A stretch of 64,000 nucleotides of DNA from Acinetobacter puyangensis (GCF_900096995.1 NZ_OANT01000001.1:682001-746000), one strand, 5' to 3'. Shown: positions 9,032 to 17,936, counted from the first letter of the stretch. The notes: generated by a model from the letters alone, not told the origin. Made by a program: numbers and translations.

Positions 9032-10030
9032 ATGCAGATCTCCCATTTGTTGTCTTGGTCACTTATTTTGATATTTGTTTGGGCAATGTTGCAAGCATGG
9101 CGCAGTGCCAAACGGACCGAAACTACCCAGCCATTGAAAGCATTTATTTTGTTGGTCGTATTTTACTGTAGTTATTTGCTTTTCCCGTGGGTTTTGCTCA
9201 CCAGTTGGCAATGGTATGTAAATGAAATTAATAATATTCAAGCGATTTCTTATCTGGTGATTGCTATATTTTTGATTTATGCCAGATTTATCGAACCGCA
9301 TCATGTGGTGGTTAAACATACCGATCTCAGCATTGATGAAAATCAGCCATTACAACAACCGTTAAAAATTGCCTTAATTGCCGATTTACATATTGGTCTG
9401 TATTCGGGACATGAGCGACAACTAAAGAAAATTGTACAAAAAATCAATCAACAGCAATTGGATTTTGTCGTGGTTTCCGGAGATTGGACTTATGAGCCTG
9501 AAAATAAATTGGCACAGGAATTGGCAATTTTAAAACAGATTCATTGTCCAGTGTATTCTGTCAATGGCAATCATGATGAACAATATCCTGGACCACCGAT
9601 TCAGGCGTTACTTGCCAATGCATTGCAAGTGAATAACGTCATTGATATCGAGAACAAAATTGTTGAATTTGATGAAGTGCGCTTGTATGGGGTAGGGGAT
9701 TTATGGGCAGGTAAAGCGCATATGGAAAATTTACCAGAATTGCCGCAGGATAAATTATGGTTACTCTTGTCACATAATCCCGATACGGTGGATATGGTGC
9801 CGAATTTACCCACCAAACCGTTGATGTTGTCTGGTCACACCCATGGCGGACAAATTGAGTTGCCGTGGCTAACCAGTTATGTGATGAAGAAAGTTTCTAT
9901 GCTGGGACATAAACGTGGCTATTATCGACATGAGACAGCCAATGTTTTTGTCACAGTCGGAACAGGCATGGTGGGTGCACCTTTTCGTTTTCGGGTGCCG
10001 CCAACTGTCGATATTTTACATTTGCATTAG
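9032..10030 (+). CDS. Membrane-anchored metallophosphoesterase
   Basis: Calcineurin-like metallophosphoesterase with all metal-ligand motifs in order: DLHIG (about residue 118), VVSGDWTYE, GNHDEQ, LLSHNPD and GHTHGGQ. About three hydrophobic segments (residues 5-20, 35-55, 70-86) precede the catalytic domain, so the enzyme is anchored in the inner membrane; this plan resembles the YaeI/YkuE group, some of which act on lipid substrates such as UDP-diacylglucosamine-type molecules. The substrate here is not known. Length 332 aa. Monocistronic, convergent with a small secreted protein gene, with a shared terminator. Confidence 0.88.
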   Translation: MQISHLLSWSLILIFVWAMLQAWRSAKRTETTQPLKAFILLVVFYCSYLLFPWVLLTSWQWYVNEINNIQAISYLVIAIFLIYARFIEPHHVVVKHTDLSIDENQPLQQPLKIALIADLHIGLYSGHERQLKKIVQKINQQQLDFVVVSGDWTYEPENKLAQELAILKQIHCPVYSVNGNHDEQYPGPPIQALLANALQVNNVIDIENKIVEFDEVRLYGVGDLWAGKAHMENLPELPQDKLWLLLSHNPDTVDMVPNLPTKPLMLSGHTHGGQIELPWLTSYVMKKVSMLGHKRGYYRHETANVFVTVGTGMVGAPFRFRVPPTVDILHLH

Positions 10031-10117
10031 ACCTTGTTGATTGAAAGTTGATCGCTGGTTGGATTTAACTTAAAAATAAAGAATTCTTCTTGCGAAGCTC
10101 TAGTTTCAACAAAGCAT

Positions 10118-10149
10118 AAAAAAGCAGCCTTGATTGGGCTGCTTTTTTT
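10118..10149. terminator. Bidirectional terminator between convergent genes
   Basis: Stem GCAGCC/GGCTGC with a run of As before and Ts after, so it works as a terminator read from either side. It lies between the metallophosphoesterase gene and the small secreted protein gene, which end facing each other. Confidence 0.9.
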
Positions 10150-10158
10150 CATATAGGT

Positions 10159-10509
10159 TTAGCGTTGTGGTTTAAAATGAACTTCACATTTACCGTTAAA
10201 GGTTTGTCCGTTTACTTTAACACTTGCGGCCTGATTCAGTTTTTTACCTTTACATGCCTGATCAAATGCAGCGTTTTGACCACGTTCACCACGTGGAAGT
10301 TGGGCATTACCTGTTACAGCAAAGTTTAATTGGCATGTACCTTTAACAGTACGATCACCCATTTTGGTGCTGATGCTATCACCGATTTTTTTACCATTGC
10401 ATAATTTATTCATTGCGCTGCGGTCAAAACCACCGCCTGTTGGTGGATTGGCATGGGTCAATGCAGCAAATGAACTGAATAGGCAGATTAAAAGCAGTTG
10501 TTTTTTCAT
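10159..10509 (-). CDS. Small secreted protein with an internal duplication
   Basis: Unrecognised 116-residue protein. A clear signal peptide (MKKQLLLICLFSSFAALTHA) precedes a mature chain starting NPPTGGG. The mature part consists of two copies of the same unit: LCNGKKIGDSIS...VKGTCQLNF (about residues 36-64) and ACKGKKLNQAAS...FNGKCEVHF (about residues 85-112). Each copy has two cysteines, a GKK motif after the first and a G-[TK]-C ending, suggesting one disulfide per repeat. The mature protein is basic. Function unknown; periplasmic or secreted. It stands alone behind its own promoter region. Confidence 0.75.
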   Translation of the reverse strand: MKKQLLLICLFSSFAALTHANPPTGGGFDRSAMNKLCNGKKIGDSISTKMGDRTVKGTCQLNFAVTGNAQLPRGERGQNAAFDQACKGKKLNQAASVKVNGQTFNGKCEVHFKPQR

Positions 10510-10812
10510 AATAAGACCTGATATGAGTCATATATTTTGTTGGTGAACATAATCTATGACATAAAATTGAATAAACTTATATTTAGAACTGGGGTATTTT
10601 GTAAAAATAATGAAGGAATCATGAATATGTGTTAAAGGGAAAGACATAATATGTGCAAGGTACCACGATCCTCATTTTAAGAATTTAAAAAACTATAATC
10701 AGAATTGAAGATCACCCTGAATTAGTATTTCGATTGGTGCCCTGTATTAGGATAAGAAAAAGGCCGTAAATTTTTGCATATTTTACAGCCTTCTGATAAA
10801 TAATTTATTGAA
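10510..10812. other. Intergenic region, 303 bases
   Basis: AT-rich spacer holding the promoter region of the small secreted protein gene on its left and the glt terminator (10755-10794) on its right. No gene seen. Confidence 0.6.
10755..10794 (-). terminator. Terminator of the glt operon
   Basis: On the minus strand, AAGGCTGTAAA pairs with TTTACGGCCTT and is followed by TTTCTTATC, 20 bases after the gltL stop. Confidence 0.85.
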
Positions 10813-11556
10813 TTAATGCAATATCTTATTCAGAAATTGCTGTGCCCGGTCACTACGGGTGGTATTAAAGAACTCGTCTTTGGTACAATCTTCAACGATT
10901 TTACCCTGATCCATAAAAATAATACGATTTGCCACCTGTTTGGCAAAGCCCATTTCATGCGTTACGCACATCATGGTCATGCCTTCTTTCGCTAGTCCGA
11001 CCATGACATCAAGTACTTCATTAATCATTTCCGGATCAAGCGCAGAGGTCGGTTCATCAAATAACATGGCAATCGGATCCATACTTAAAGCACGGGCAAT
11101 GGCAACACGTTGCTGTTGTCCGCCGGAAAGTTGGGCAGGGAACTTATTGGCTTGTGCACTTAAACCGACACGATCCAGATAGGCCAATCCTTTTTGCTTG
11201 GCCTCACTTTCTTTACGACCAAGAACTTTCACCTGTGCGATGGTGAGGTTCTCGGTGATACTCAAGTGTGGAAAAAGTTCAAAGTGCTGAAACACCATAC
11301 CGACCCGACTGCGTAACTTGGTTAGATCGGTCATTGGATCAGCAATGGAAATACCATCAACAACAATATCACCTTTTTGGAAGGGTTCTAGACCATTGAC
11401 AGTTTTGATTAAAGTTGATTTTCCGGAACCTGAAGGACCACATACCACCACAACTTCACCTTGGGTAATTTTTGTGGTGCAATCGGTAAGAACCTGAAAT
11501 TGTCCATACCATTTATTAACGTCTTGGATATCAATCATCACTTTGCTATTGCTCAT
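10813..11556 (-). CDS. gltL: Glutamate/aspartate ABC importer, ATP-binding subunit
   Basis: ATPase of a polar amino acid ABC importer. Walker A GPSGSGKST (about residues 39-47), signature LSGGQQQRVAIARAL, Walker B AMLFDEPTSALDPE and the H-loop VTHEMG are all intact. Length 247 aa is standard for GltL/GlnQ/HisP. Last gene of gltI-J-K-L; its start overlaps the gltK stop in an ATGA arrangement, a sign of translational coupling. The glutamate/aspartate assignment rests on the operon layout with two distinct permeases and the GltI-like binding protein; other acidic or polar amino acids remain possible. Confidence 0.92.
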   Translation of the reverse strand: MSNSKVMIDIQDVNKWYGQFQVLTDCTTKITQGEVVVVCGPSGSGKSTLIKTVNGLEPFQKGDIVVDGISIADPMTDLTKLRSRVGMVFQHFELFPHLSITENLTIAQVKVLGRKESEAKQKGLAYLDRVGLSAQANKFPAQLSGGQQQRVAIARALSMDPIAMLFDEPTSALDPEMINEVLDVMVGLAKEGMTMMCVTHEMGFAKQVANRIIFMDQGKIVEDCTKDEFFNTTRSDRAQQFLNKILH

Positions 11557-12236
11557 ACTTTTAACCTTTTCTGTAATTTCTTAACTGCGTAGGTAGCGAG
11601 GAGACTGATACTAAAGTACACCAGACCTGCGAACAGAATATATTGTGTGAGTAAAGACATGAGATCGCCACGTACGTAGTTGGTACGGAAGAAATCTAGC
11701 AAACCAATGGCATATACCATGGTCGAGTCCTGAAATAAAATAATGGTTTGCTGTAATAGCAGCGGGGTCATTTTGCGAAATGCCTGTGGCAGGATAATTA
11801 GTCGCATGGATTGACCATAACTCATACCCAGCGCATAGGCTGCAAAAGTCTGACCTTTCGGGATAGACTGTATCCCTGCCCGGACAATCTCGGCAAAATA
11901 AGCCGCTTCAAACAGCATAAATGCCACAGTGCTTGAAACCAGTGCGGTATCAATGGTCAGATACTTGCCTGTAATCCCGGTATAAATAAACGGTACAGCA
12001 AAATAAAACCACATCAATACCAGAAGAAGCGGAATTGAACGGAATAAATTGACATAGGATTTAGCAATAACATTGAAAGCCTTAATGGACGATAAGCGCA
12101 TCAATGCCAGTAGGGTGCCAATAATCACACCACCAATTGCAGCCGTCACAACGACTTTAAGCGTGATAGTGAAACCGTGCCAAAGTGCTGGTGCTGAAAC
12201 TTGTAAGTCTGTTAAAAAAGAGGTAAGCCATTCCAT
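11553..12236 (-). CDS. gltK: Glutamate/aspartate ABC importer, permease GltK
   Basis: One of two inner-membrane permeases of the importer. It has about five hydrophobic segments and the EAA loop (EIVRAGIQSIPKGQTFAAYALG, about residues 115-136) that contacts the ATPase. The HisM/GlnP-type opening GFTITLKVVVTAA and the conserved FRSIPLLLVLMWFYF are present. Length 227 aa is typical. Its ATG shares a base with the gltJ stop (TAATG) and its own stop overlaps the gltL start, so gltJ-K-L are tightly coupled. Confidence 0.9.
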   Translation of the reverse strand: MEWLTSFLTDLQVSAPALWHGFTITLKVVVTAAIGGVIIGTLLALMRLSSIKAFNVIAKSYVNLFRSIPLLLVLMWFYFAVPFIYTGITGKYLTIDTALVSSTVAFMLFEAAYFAEIVRAGIQSIPKGQTFAAYALGMSYGQSMRLIILPQAFRKMTPLLLQQTIILFQDSTMVYAIGLLDFFRTNYVRGDLMSLLTQYILFAGLVYFSISLLATYAVKKLQKRLKV

Positions 12237-12982
12237 TATTTACCTCCTCCAGTAGTTAAGCCCGGAACATGCAAGCGTTTTTCCAGATAACTCATTATTA
12301 AAATCAAAAAGACATTAATCACAATAAAAATCAGCGTGACATAAGTATAAATTTCAATCGTATTTTGCGTGTATTCACTAATGGTTTTCATCTGTGAAAT
12401 AATCTCTGCGACACCGACCAGCGATGCGACTGAGGTATTTTTAACACAGTTGGTCAACTCTGAACTCAAGGGTGGCAAAATTGTGCGGAATGCTTGCGGT
12501 AAAATGACATAGCGATAGAGTTGGAACGTTGAAAAGCCTAAGGCAAAACCCGCATTTTTTTGTCCAAGTGGTAAGGCTTCAATCCCGGTTCGCACCTGTT
12601 CACAAACCCGTGCCGCAGTAAATAAACCTAGACCGACACTGGCAGAAATCAGTGCAGTTGCACTATTGCTTAAATCATTCATCCACCACGATTTAATCGG
12701 ACCGGGTAGAAAGTTCGGGATTACATAGAACCAGATAAATAATTGAATAAGCAGGGGAATATTACGAAAAATAGTGACATAAGTGGTCGCAATATTGCGC
12801 GCAGTTGCACTCGGCAGGGTTCTCATGATGCCGAGAATACTGCCGAGTATCAGTGCGATTGACCATGCTATAACAGCAATAAGCAATAACCAGCCTATCC
12901 CCGTTAATATCCAGTCAAAATAGGTGGTGTTATTCACACCTGTAGACTGTGATAAAACACCCCAATTCCAGTTATAGTTCAT
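12236..12982 (-). CDS. gltJ: Glutamate/aspartate ABC importer, permease GltJ
   Basis: Second permease subunit. N-terminal NWNWGVLSQ is typical of GltJ. It contains FRNIPLLIQLFIWFYVIPNFLP, and the EAA loop CEQVRTGIEALPLGQKNAGFALG (about residues 133-155). About five membrane segments; length 248 aa. It follows gltI after 72 bases that hold a hairpin and is coupled to gltK. The heterodimer of GltJ and GltK forms the translocation pore. Confidence 0.9.
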   Translation of the reverse strand: MNYNWNWGVLSQSTGVNNTTYFDWILTGIGWLLLIAVIAWSIALILGSILGIMRTLPSATARNIATTYVTIFRNIPLLIQLFIWFYVIPNFLPGPIKSWWMNDLSNSATALISASVGLGLFTAARVCEQVRTGIEALPLGQKNAGFALGFSTFQLYRYVILPQAFRTILPPLSSELTNCVKNTSVASLVGVAEIISQMKTISEYTQNTIEIYTYVTLIFIVINVFLILIMSYLEKRLHVPGLTTGGGK

Positions 12983-13016
12983 AGAATCTCCAGTTAGGTG
13001 TTAATAAATTAAAATG

Positions 13017-13048
13017 ACCCACCACATCAACCAGAGGACATGATGGGT
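13017..13048 (-). terminator. Intra-operon hairpin between gltI and gltJ
   Basis: On the minus strand ACCCATCATGTC pairs with GATGTGGTGGGT, using several G-U pairs, and is followed by CATTTTAATTTATT. It is probably a partial terminator or mRNA stabiliser that lets the binding protein be made in excess over the permeases. Confidence 0.55.
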
Positions 13049-13054
13049 TAAAAA

Positions 13055-14002
13055 TTATTGATCTCTATCGTGTGGATTGGCAATTAATGCTTTCACTTCA
13101 TCCGACATTGGGAAGTTCAGATTGATGCCTTTTGGTGGAATTGGAGATTCAAACCATTTTGTATACATCTGATTGATGTCGCCTGATGCAAATGTTGTTT
13201 TAATCGCATCATCAACCACTTGTTTAAAGCCTGTATCACCTTTACGTAACATACAGCCATAGATTTCTTTAATTGGTGCGGTACCGACAATTACCCATTG
13301 ATCAGGATTTTTTGCTTTTGATTTTTCACCCGCCAATAAGATGTCATCCATCATAAAGGCAGCAGCACGACCATTTTGCAGCATCAGGAATGATTCTGCG
13401 TGATCTTTTGCCGAAATTACTTCGCCCACACCCAGTTCAGTCGCATGTTGACGTAACCAGCGTTCAGAGGTTGTACCCGCAGTGGTGACGACTTTTTTGC
13501 CTTTTAGATCGGCATAGTCATTGATACCGGAATCTTTTGAGGTTAACAGGCGACCACCGACTTCAAAATAACCTACAGAGAAATCGACCTGTTGTTGGCG
13601 TTCCTTATTATTGGTGGTTGAACCACATTCGATATCCACAGTACCATTTGAAACCAATGGAATACGGTTTTGACTGGTCACCAGATTATAGCGAATTTTA
13701 AGGTCCGGTAAATTAAGTTTTTGCTTGACGGCTTCAACCACTTTTAACTGTAAATCGTGGGCATAACCGACAGGTTGTTGTGGATTATCCGCAATATAAG
13801 AAAATGGAATAGACGAATCACGATAGCCAAGAACAATAGTGCCTGATTGTTTGATTTTATCTAATGTACCCGATGACGAGCTGGCTGAACCAGAAGCCGC
13901 ATCGCCAGAAGCAGGTGTCTTGTTGTCACTACATGCACTTAAACCAAGCATAAGTGCACTGGCACAAAGCAAAGAAGTTACGGTACGTTTATTCGAAAGC
14001 AT
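13055..14002 (-). CDS. gltI: Glutamate/aspartate ABC importer, solute-binding lipoprotein
   Basis: Substrate-binding subunit. The signal ends in lipobox LSAC (about residues 22-25), followed by an Asp/Ser/Ala-rich linker and the SBP_bac_3 fold starting DKIKQSGTIVLGYRDSSIPFSYI. The motifs VDIECGSTTNNKERQQQVDFS and KKVVTTAGTTSERWLR match the GltI/DEBP class. The start MLSNKRTV was chosen because GGAG lies eight bases upstream; a longer in-frame extension of 32 codons has no support and would bury the signal peptide. The result is 315 aa, close to the usual length. First gene of the operon. Confidence 0.92.
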   Translation of the reverse strand: MLSNKRTVTSLLCASALMLGLSACSDNKTPASGDAASGSASSSSGTLDKIKQSGTIVLGYRDSSIPFSYIADNPQQPVGYAHDLQLKVVEAVKQKLNLPDLKIRYNLVTSQNRIPLVSNGTVDIECGSTTNNKERQQQVDFSVGYFEVGGRLLTSKDSGINDYADLKGKKVVTTAGTTSERWLRQHATELGVGEVISAKDHAESFLMLQNGRAAAFMMDDILLAGEKSKAKNPDQWVIVGTAPIKEIYGCMLRKGDTGFKQVVDDAIKTTFASGDINQMYTKWFESPIPPKGINLNFPMSDEVKALIANPHDRDQ

Positions 14003-14689
14003 AAAAACTCCGTTTTTGAGTAATTCATCACTGATTTTATATTCAAAAGGCATACCACAATGACCGATATATGAAAAATATATAATCATATGTTGCAAAT
14101 TGAACCAAATTTATCTTAATCCAATTTTGTCGAAGGCTACAAGAGCGGATAGAAATTTATTTTGTAATCTAAGTAATTAAAATTTATATATTTATTTTTT
14201 ATAAATGAGTAAAGTATGATTTATCTGGTGAATAGACAGAATCATTTAAAATAATGAAGTAATGTGAGACAGCGAAGAATTTATTTTCATTCTTGGTTTT
14301 ATTTAATCATTATGCTTGGCATATTTCAAGAAATCATAGTTAATTTTGTTCATTTACAGCGCTATTGAGCATAAATAGATGCTACTTCTGATTTCATTCC
14401 TCATCGTTTTAGGATTCAGCAATCATTTAGCCAAGAAACACTACTTTTCCTATTCTTAGTTATTTTGAGTCAATATGGTGCGTATTGTGTTTTTGTGGTG
14501 CATTACTCTATTTTGCTCTAATAGACGTACTCCTATAATTTTCTACTTTTCATCTAAAACTGGGTAATACCTCTATGCTCATCATTTCATCGAATCAGGT
14601 TTCAATGATGATGGATTGATGTCATTATTTGTATGTTTCACCCTTTAATTTGAGCATCAATTGAAAGGGTGATGAATGCTCAACACACG
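14003..14689. other. Non-coding region, 687 bases
   Basis: The longest gene-free stretch here, very AT-rich. The right part ends in an inverted repeat at 14639-14672 (arms around CACCCTTT and AAAGGGTG) just after the uvrA-like stop; it lacks a T-run, so it is only a weak terminator candidate. The left part must contain the gltI promoter. I see no ORF with a ribosome-binding site and no tRNA. Confidence 0.5.
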
Positions 14690-16957
14690 CTAGACAAGTC
14701 CCAAATATTTTCTGAGATAAAAAGCTGTGGAGGATCTCTCCGGATTTTTGATTAAATCATCCACTGTTCCAGCGAAAATCAATTCTCCACCTTGATCTCC
14801 AGCCAGTGGTCCAATATCGATAATCCAATCGGCTTGGGTCATAATTTCCAGATTATGTTCAATTACAATAATGGTATTGCCCTGATCAACCAGATTATTG
14901 AGTAATTGAATGAGTTTTTCGGTATCTGATGGATGTAGGCCAGAGCTGGGCTCATCCAGTACAATAATATGACCTTTTCCGTCAATTTCCTTGCTTAGTT
15001 TTAATCTTTGACGTTCTCCACCAGAGAATGTATTTAAACGCTGACCAATTGCAATATAGTCTAATCCCAGATTCATCAATAACTGGAACTGTTGCTGTAA
15101 ATATTCATGGTCAAAAAAATGAATTGCTTCTGCGACAGTCATTTTCATGATGTCGGCGATATTTTTGTCTTTATAAAGGTATTTTAAAATTTTAGGGGCA
15201 TAACCTGAACCATGACACATCTCACAGGTCATTTCGATATCATCCAGAAATGCCAAATCAACTTTTTCAATTCCAGTTCCCTTACACTGTGGACAGGCAC
15301 CATCACTATTAAAACTAAATAGTTTTGGGCTGACGTTATTGGCTTTGGCAAATAATTGCCGGATTGGATCGAGAAGATCGAGATAGGTGAGTAAATTGGA
15401 TCGTGCTGTTGCGGTAATGGCAGATTGATCAATCAATTTGGTTTCAGGATATTGTTGCGGTAATACTTTGCTGATTAAGGTGCTTTTTCCTGATCCTGCA
15501 ACGCCTGTCACTACGGTCAGGCAATTTTTAGCAATCGGTACATCAATGTTTTTTAAATTAAACACATGGGCATTTTTAATCCAAATCTTTTCATCATGTT
15601 GGCGGGGTATTTTTTTATAACGGGTAGGTTTACGGAAAAATTGTCCGGTAAGTCCTGCTGAATGTTTTAATTCGGCAAAATTACCCTGATAAATAATTTC
15701 CCCACCGTTTGTACCTGAAAGAGGTCCCATGTCAATTACATGATCGGCAATTCTAATCAGATCAGGATCGTGCTCTACCAGTAAAACACTATTTCCCTTA
15801 TCTCTAATTTTTTTAATAATTTCAATAATGTTTTCTAAATCTTTAGGGTGTAGGCCAATACTGGGTTCATCAAAGATATAAAGCAGATCGACTAGGCTGT
15901 TGCCCAGATGTTTTACCATTTTAATGCGTTGTGATTCACCACCCGATAGCGTATTACTGATACGGTCCAGATTAAGATAGCTCAAACCAACCAGATTTAA
16001 ATTGTTCAGTTTATTTTTGATTTCATTCAAAATGGTTTCATATTTTTCACTTTCGAGAGATTCAATAAATTCTAATAATGCTGTTACCGAGAGGGCAGTA
16101 CAGTCGGCAATATTTTTGCCTTTAATTTTACAGGATAAAGATTTTTGATTCAGGCGTTGTCCATGACATAAAGTACATGGTTTTGTCGTAATAATGGGAT
16201 CAAGACTGTGTCGATAACGGTTGCGTTCCTGTGCTTCACCTTTTAAATAATTACGTTCAAATCGGGTGATTAAGCCTTCATAGAGTGCGGTTTTTTTCCA
16301 GTTATTGGTTGGATGTAAGGGTTTATGCTGAGGTGCATTCAAAAATAAATCCCATTCTTCTTTGCTATAGTCTTTTAACTTTTTATCCAAATCGAAATAA
16401 CCGGAATCGGCATAGCGTGTCCACCGCCAGGCATGAGGGCGATAGGTTGGAAAATTAATCACACCGTCTTCATTAAGTGACTTATTTAGATCCAGAATTT
16501 TGTAAATATCAATGGTCTGTTCCAAACCAATGCCTTCACATTGCGGACACATGCCACTGGGATGATTAAATGAAAATACAGTTGCATAGCCTACAAATGG
16601 TTGGCCCATACGGGAAAATAACAAACGCAGGTTGGCATAAATGTCGGTAATGGTGGCAACGGTAGAACGAATATTTCCGGTTAAAGGTTTTTGGTTAATA
16701 ATGACCGGAACATTTAGATTCTCAATTTTATCCACATCTGCCACACCAAAATGCTGCAAACGATGGCGAATAAAGCTGTCCTGTGTTTCATTGATTTGTC
16801 TTTGCGCTTCTGCACCGATGGTTTCAAAGACTAAAGATGATTTACCTGAACCTGATACGCCAGTAAACGCGACGATTTGATGTTTGGGAATTTTTAAAGA
16901 AATATTTTTAAGATTATTCTGCCGTGCCCCGTAAATATTGATTGTTTTATTTACCAT
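14690..16957 (-). CDS. Short (class II) UvrA-like ABC ATPase
   Basis: Paralogue of the excision-repair damage sensor UvrA, 755 aa instead of about 940. It keeps two ABC modules: Walker A GVSGSGKSS (33-41) and signature LSGGESQRI (about 353) in the first, GVAGSGKST (about 500) and FSGGERQRL in the second. The zinc-binding CPQCEGIG, CTLCHGQRL and CPQCKGTG...CEMCHGSGY pairs are also present. The shorter length and N-terminal spacing indicate that the UvrB-binding region is reduced or absent, as in class II UvrA proteins associated with drug tolerance or self-protection. Monocistronic; no repair gene nearby. GGAG precedes the start. Not the housekeeping uvrA. Confidence 0.85.
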   Translation of the reverse strand: MVNKTINIYGARQNNLKNISLKIPKHQIVAFTGVSGSGKSSLVFETIGAEAQRQINETQDSFIRHRLQHFGVADVDKIENLNVPVIINQKPLTGNIRSTVATITDIYANLRLLFSRMGQPFVGYATVFSFNHPSGMCPQCEGIGLEQTIDIYKILDLNKSLNEDGVINFPTYRPHAWRWTRYADSGYFDLDKKLKDYSKEEWDLFLNAPQHKPLHPTNNWKKTALYEGLITRFERNYLKGEAQERNRYRHSLDPIITTKPCTLCHGQRLNQKSLSCKIKGKNIADCTALSVTALLEFIESLESEKYETILNEIKNKLNNLNLVGLSYLNLDRISNTLSGGESQRIKMVKHLGNSLVDLLYIFDEPSIGLHPKDLENIIEIIKKIRDKGNSVLLVEHDPDLIRIADHVIDMGPLSGTNGGEIIYQGNFAELKHSAGLTGQFFRKPTRYKKIPRQHDEKIWIKNAHVFNLKNIDVPIAKNCLTVVTGVAGSGKSTLISKVLPQQYPETKLIDQSAITATARSNLLTYLDLLDPIRQLFAKANNVSPKLFSFNSDGACPQCKGTGIEKVDLAFLDDIEMTCEMCHGSGYAPKILKYLYKDKNIADIMKMTVAEAIHFFDHEYLQQQFQLLMNLGLDYIAIGQRLNTFSGGERQRLKLSKEIDGKGHIIVLDEPSSGLHPSDTEKLIQLLNNLVDQGNTIIVIEHNLEIMTQADWIIDIGPLAGDQGGELIFAGTVDDLIKNPERSSTAFYLRKYLGLV

Positions 16958-17380
16958 TTTGTTCTGCTCCGGTTTTAAAAATATGATGTTTATCTCTGTA
17001 ATGGCGATAGTGCACCAAGCTGTATTGGTGCAGTTACAATGCCAAGGATAATTTTCACTTATGATGTTTTGGACTGTTTAAGTCATTTTATCGTATATTT
17101 TTCTGATAACGTGGTTATAAACAGAATACCAACAAAACCTGAATTTTATTTCTTATCGTAATCAATGAAGTTACTTTAAATAAGAATTCATTCATAATCT
17201 TTGATTTGATCGAGATGATGCCGATATTCATAATTTTGCTTTTAATAAGCAGGCTTGAATAGTGTGTTTAGTCCATATTTTATATGTTGATGATTGAATC
17301 GGAATTGCTATGTTCTGTTATTTCGATTTTTCCATTTCTTGAATGGCCATGTAAATTGTTTCACAAAACTATTTTGGGAA
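16958..17380. other. Non-coding region, 423 bases
   Basis: AT-rich stretch between the toxin stop and the uvrA-like start. It should contain the uvrA-like promoter. Short reading frames exist but have no ribosome-binding site and no recognisable product; no repeat noticed. Confidence 0.5.
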
Positions 17381-17677
17381 TTAATCCAATTGAAATTGAG
17401 TTTGTTCTAATATTTGTCGATTATGCACAATCGCTAAAATATAAATATCATTCTTTTCAATTTGATAGATGATTCGATAACTATGGATAGAAAGTTCACG
17501 AATATGCTCTTGGTCCGTTTCTGGTGTGATTTTTCCAATTTTGAAAAACTTCTCTAAAATTTTAGTTTTTTGAGCGATATCAAGTACAGTTCGTTTGGCA
17601 TAAAGCGGTGAGTCTTTAGCAATATAATTATGGATATCTCGCAGTTGCCTTTGTGCGTGTTCAGTCCAAACTACCAT
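17381..17677 (-). CDS. ParE/RelE-family toxin
   Basis: 98-residue toxin of the ParE/RelE superfamily. Typical ParE landmarks are visible: VVWTEHAQRQLRDIHNYIAKDSPLYA at the N-terminus, a central amphipathic helix, and the C-terminal strands REL(S)IHSYRIIYQIEKNDIYILAIVHNRQ. ParE proteins poison DNA gyrase and RelE proteins cleave mRNA on the ribosome; the sequence looks more ParE-like, but the target is inference. It is the second gene of a two-gene operon, six bases after the antitoxin stop. Confidence 0.85.
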   Translation of the reverse strand: MVVWTEHAQRQLRDIHNYIAKDSPLYAKRTVLDIAQKTKILEKFFKIGKITPETDQEHIRELSIHSYRIIYQIEKNDIYILAIVHNRQILEQTQFQLD

Positions 17678-17683
17678 AAAAAA

Positions 17684-17869
17684 TTACCATGATTCGATAT
17701 CATGTAATAGCTGATCTACAGTGATGATTTGATGATTTTGAATATCCTTTTGTCCTTTTTGGATATTTTCTAAAACATAAAGCTCATACATCATGCTTTC
17801 GATATCTACATTTTCAGGTAGTTTTTCTATCGTTTGTAAGACTCGCTGTTTAATACTTAAATCAGACAT
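17684..17869 (-). CDS. Antitoxin of the ParE-type module
   Basis: 61-residue protein paired with the ParE-type toxin. Pattern: a short helical N-terminal part (IKQRVLQTIEKLPENVDIESMMYELYVLENIQKG) and a C-terminal tail QIITVDQLLHDIESW. The G...I..(E/D)..L..I..W ending is common in antitoxins whose C-terminus wraps the ParE toxin. No clear ribbon-helix-helix is evident at the N-terminus, so whether it binds its own promoter is uncertain. AGGAGT precedes the start. An inverted repeat and a GTTATATAAC palindrome lie just upstream. Confidence 0.75.
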   Translation of the reverse strand: MSDLSIKQRVLQTIEKLPENVDIESMMYELYVLENIQKGQKDIQNHQIITVDQLLHDIESW

Positions 17870-17886
17870 GATAACTCCTAAAATAC

Positions 17887-17923
17887 AGCCTAGAACACTT
17901 TTGTCCTAGGCTTGTTATATAAC
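17887..17923 (-). promoter_or_regulatory. Inverted repeats between valS and the toxin-antitoxin operon
   Basis: AGCCTAGAAC (17887-17896) pairs with GTCCTAGGCT (17903-17912) with one mismatch. A perfect 10-base palindrome GTTATATAAC follows at 17914-17923. On the minus strand the hairpin comes after the valS stop and could be its terminator. The same repeats lie 20-55 bases before the antitoxin start, where toxin-antitoxin operators usually sit. Confidence 0.5.
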
Positions 17924-17936
17924 GAACTGCGATAGA

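Noticed and set aside
14003..14689. Possible hidden gene or small RNA in the longest non-coding stretch
   Set aside because: No frame with a ribosome-binding site and no clear promoter-terminator pair on one strand; the length alone is not evidence.
17284..17472. Plus-strand reading frame over the end of the toxin gene
   Set aside because: It overlaps the ParE-type toxin in antisense, lacks a ribosome-binding site and has no recognisable product.
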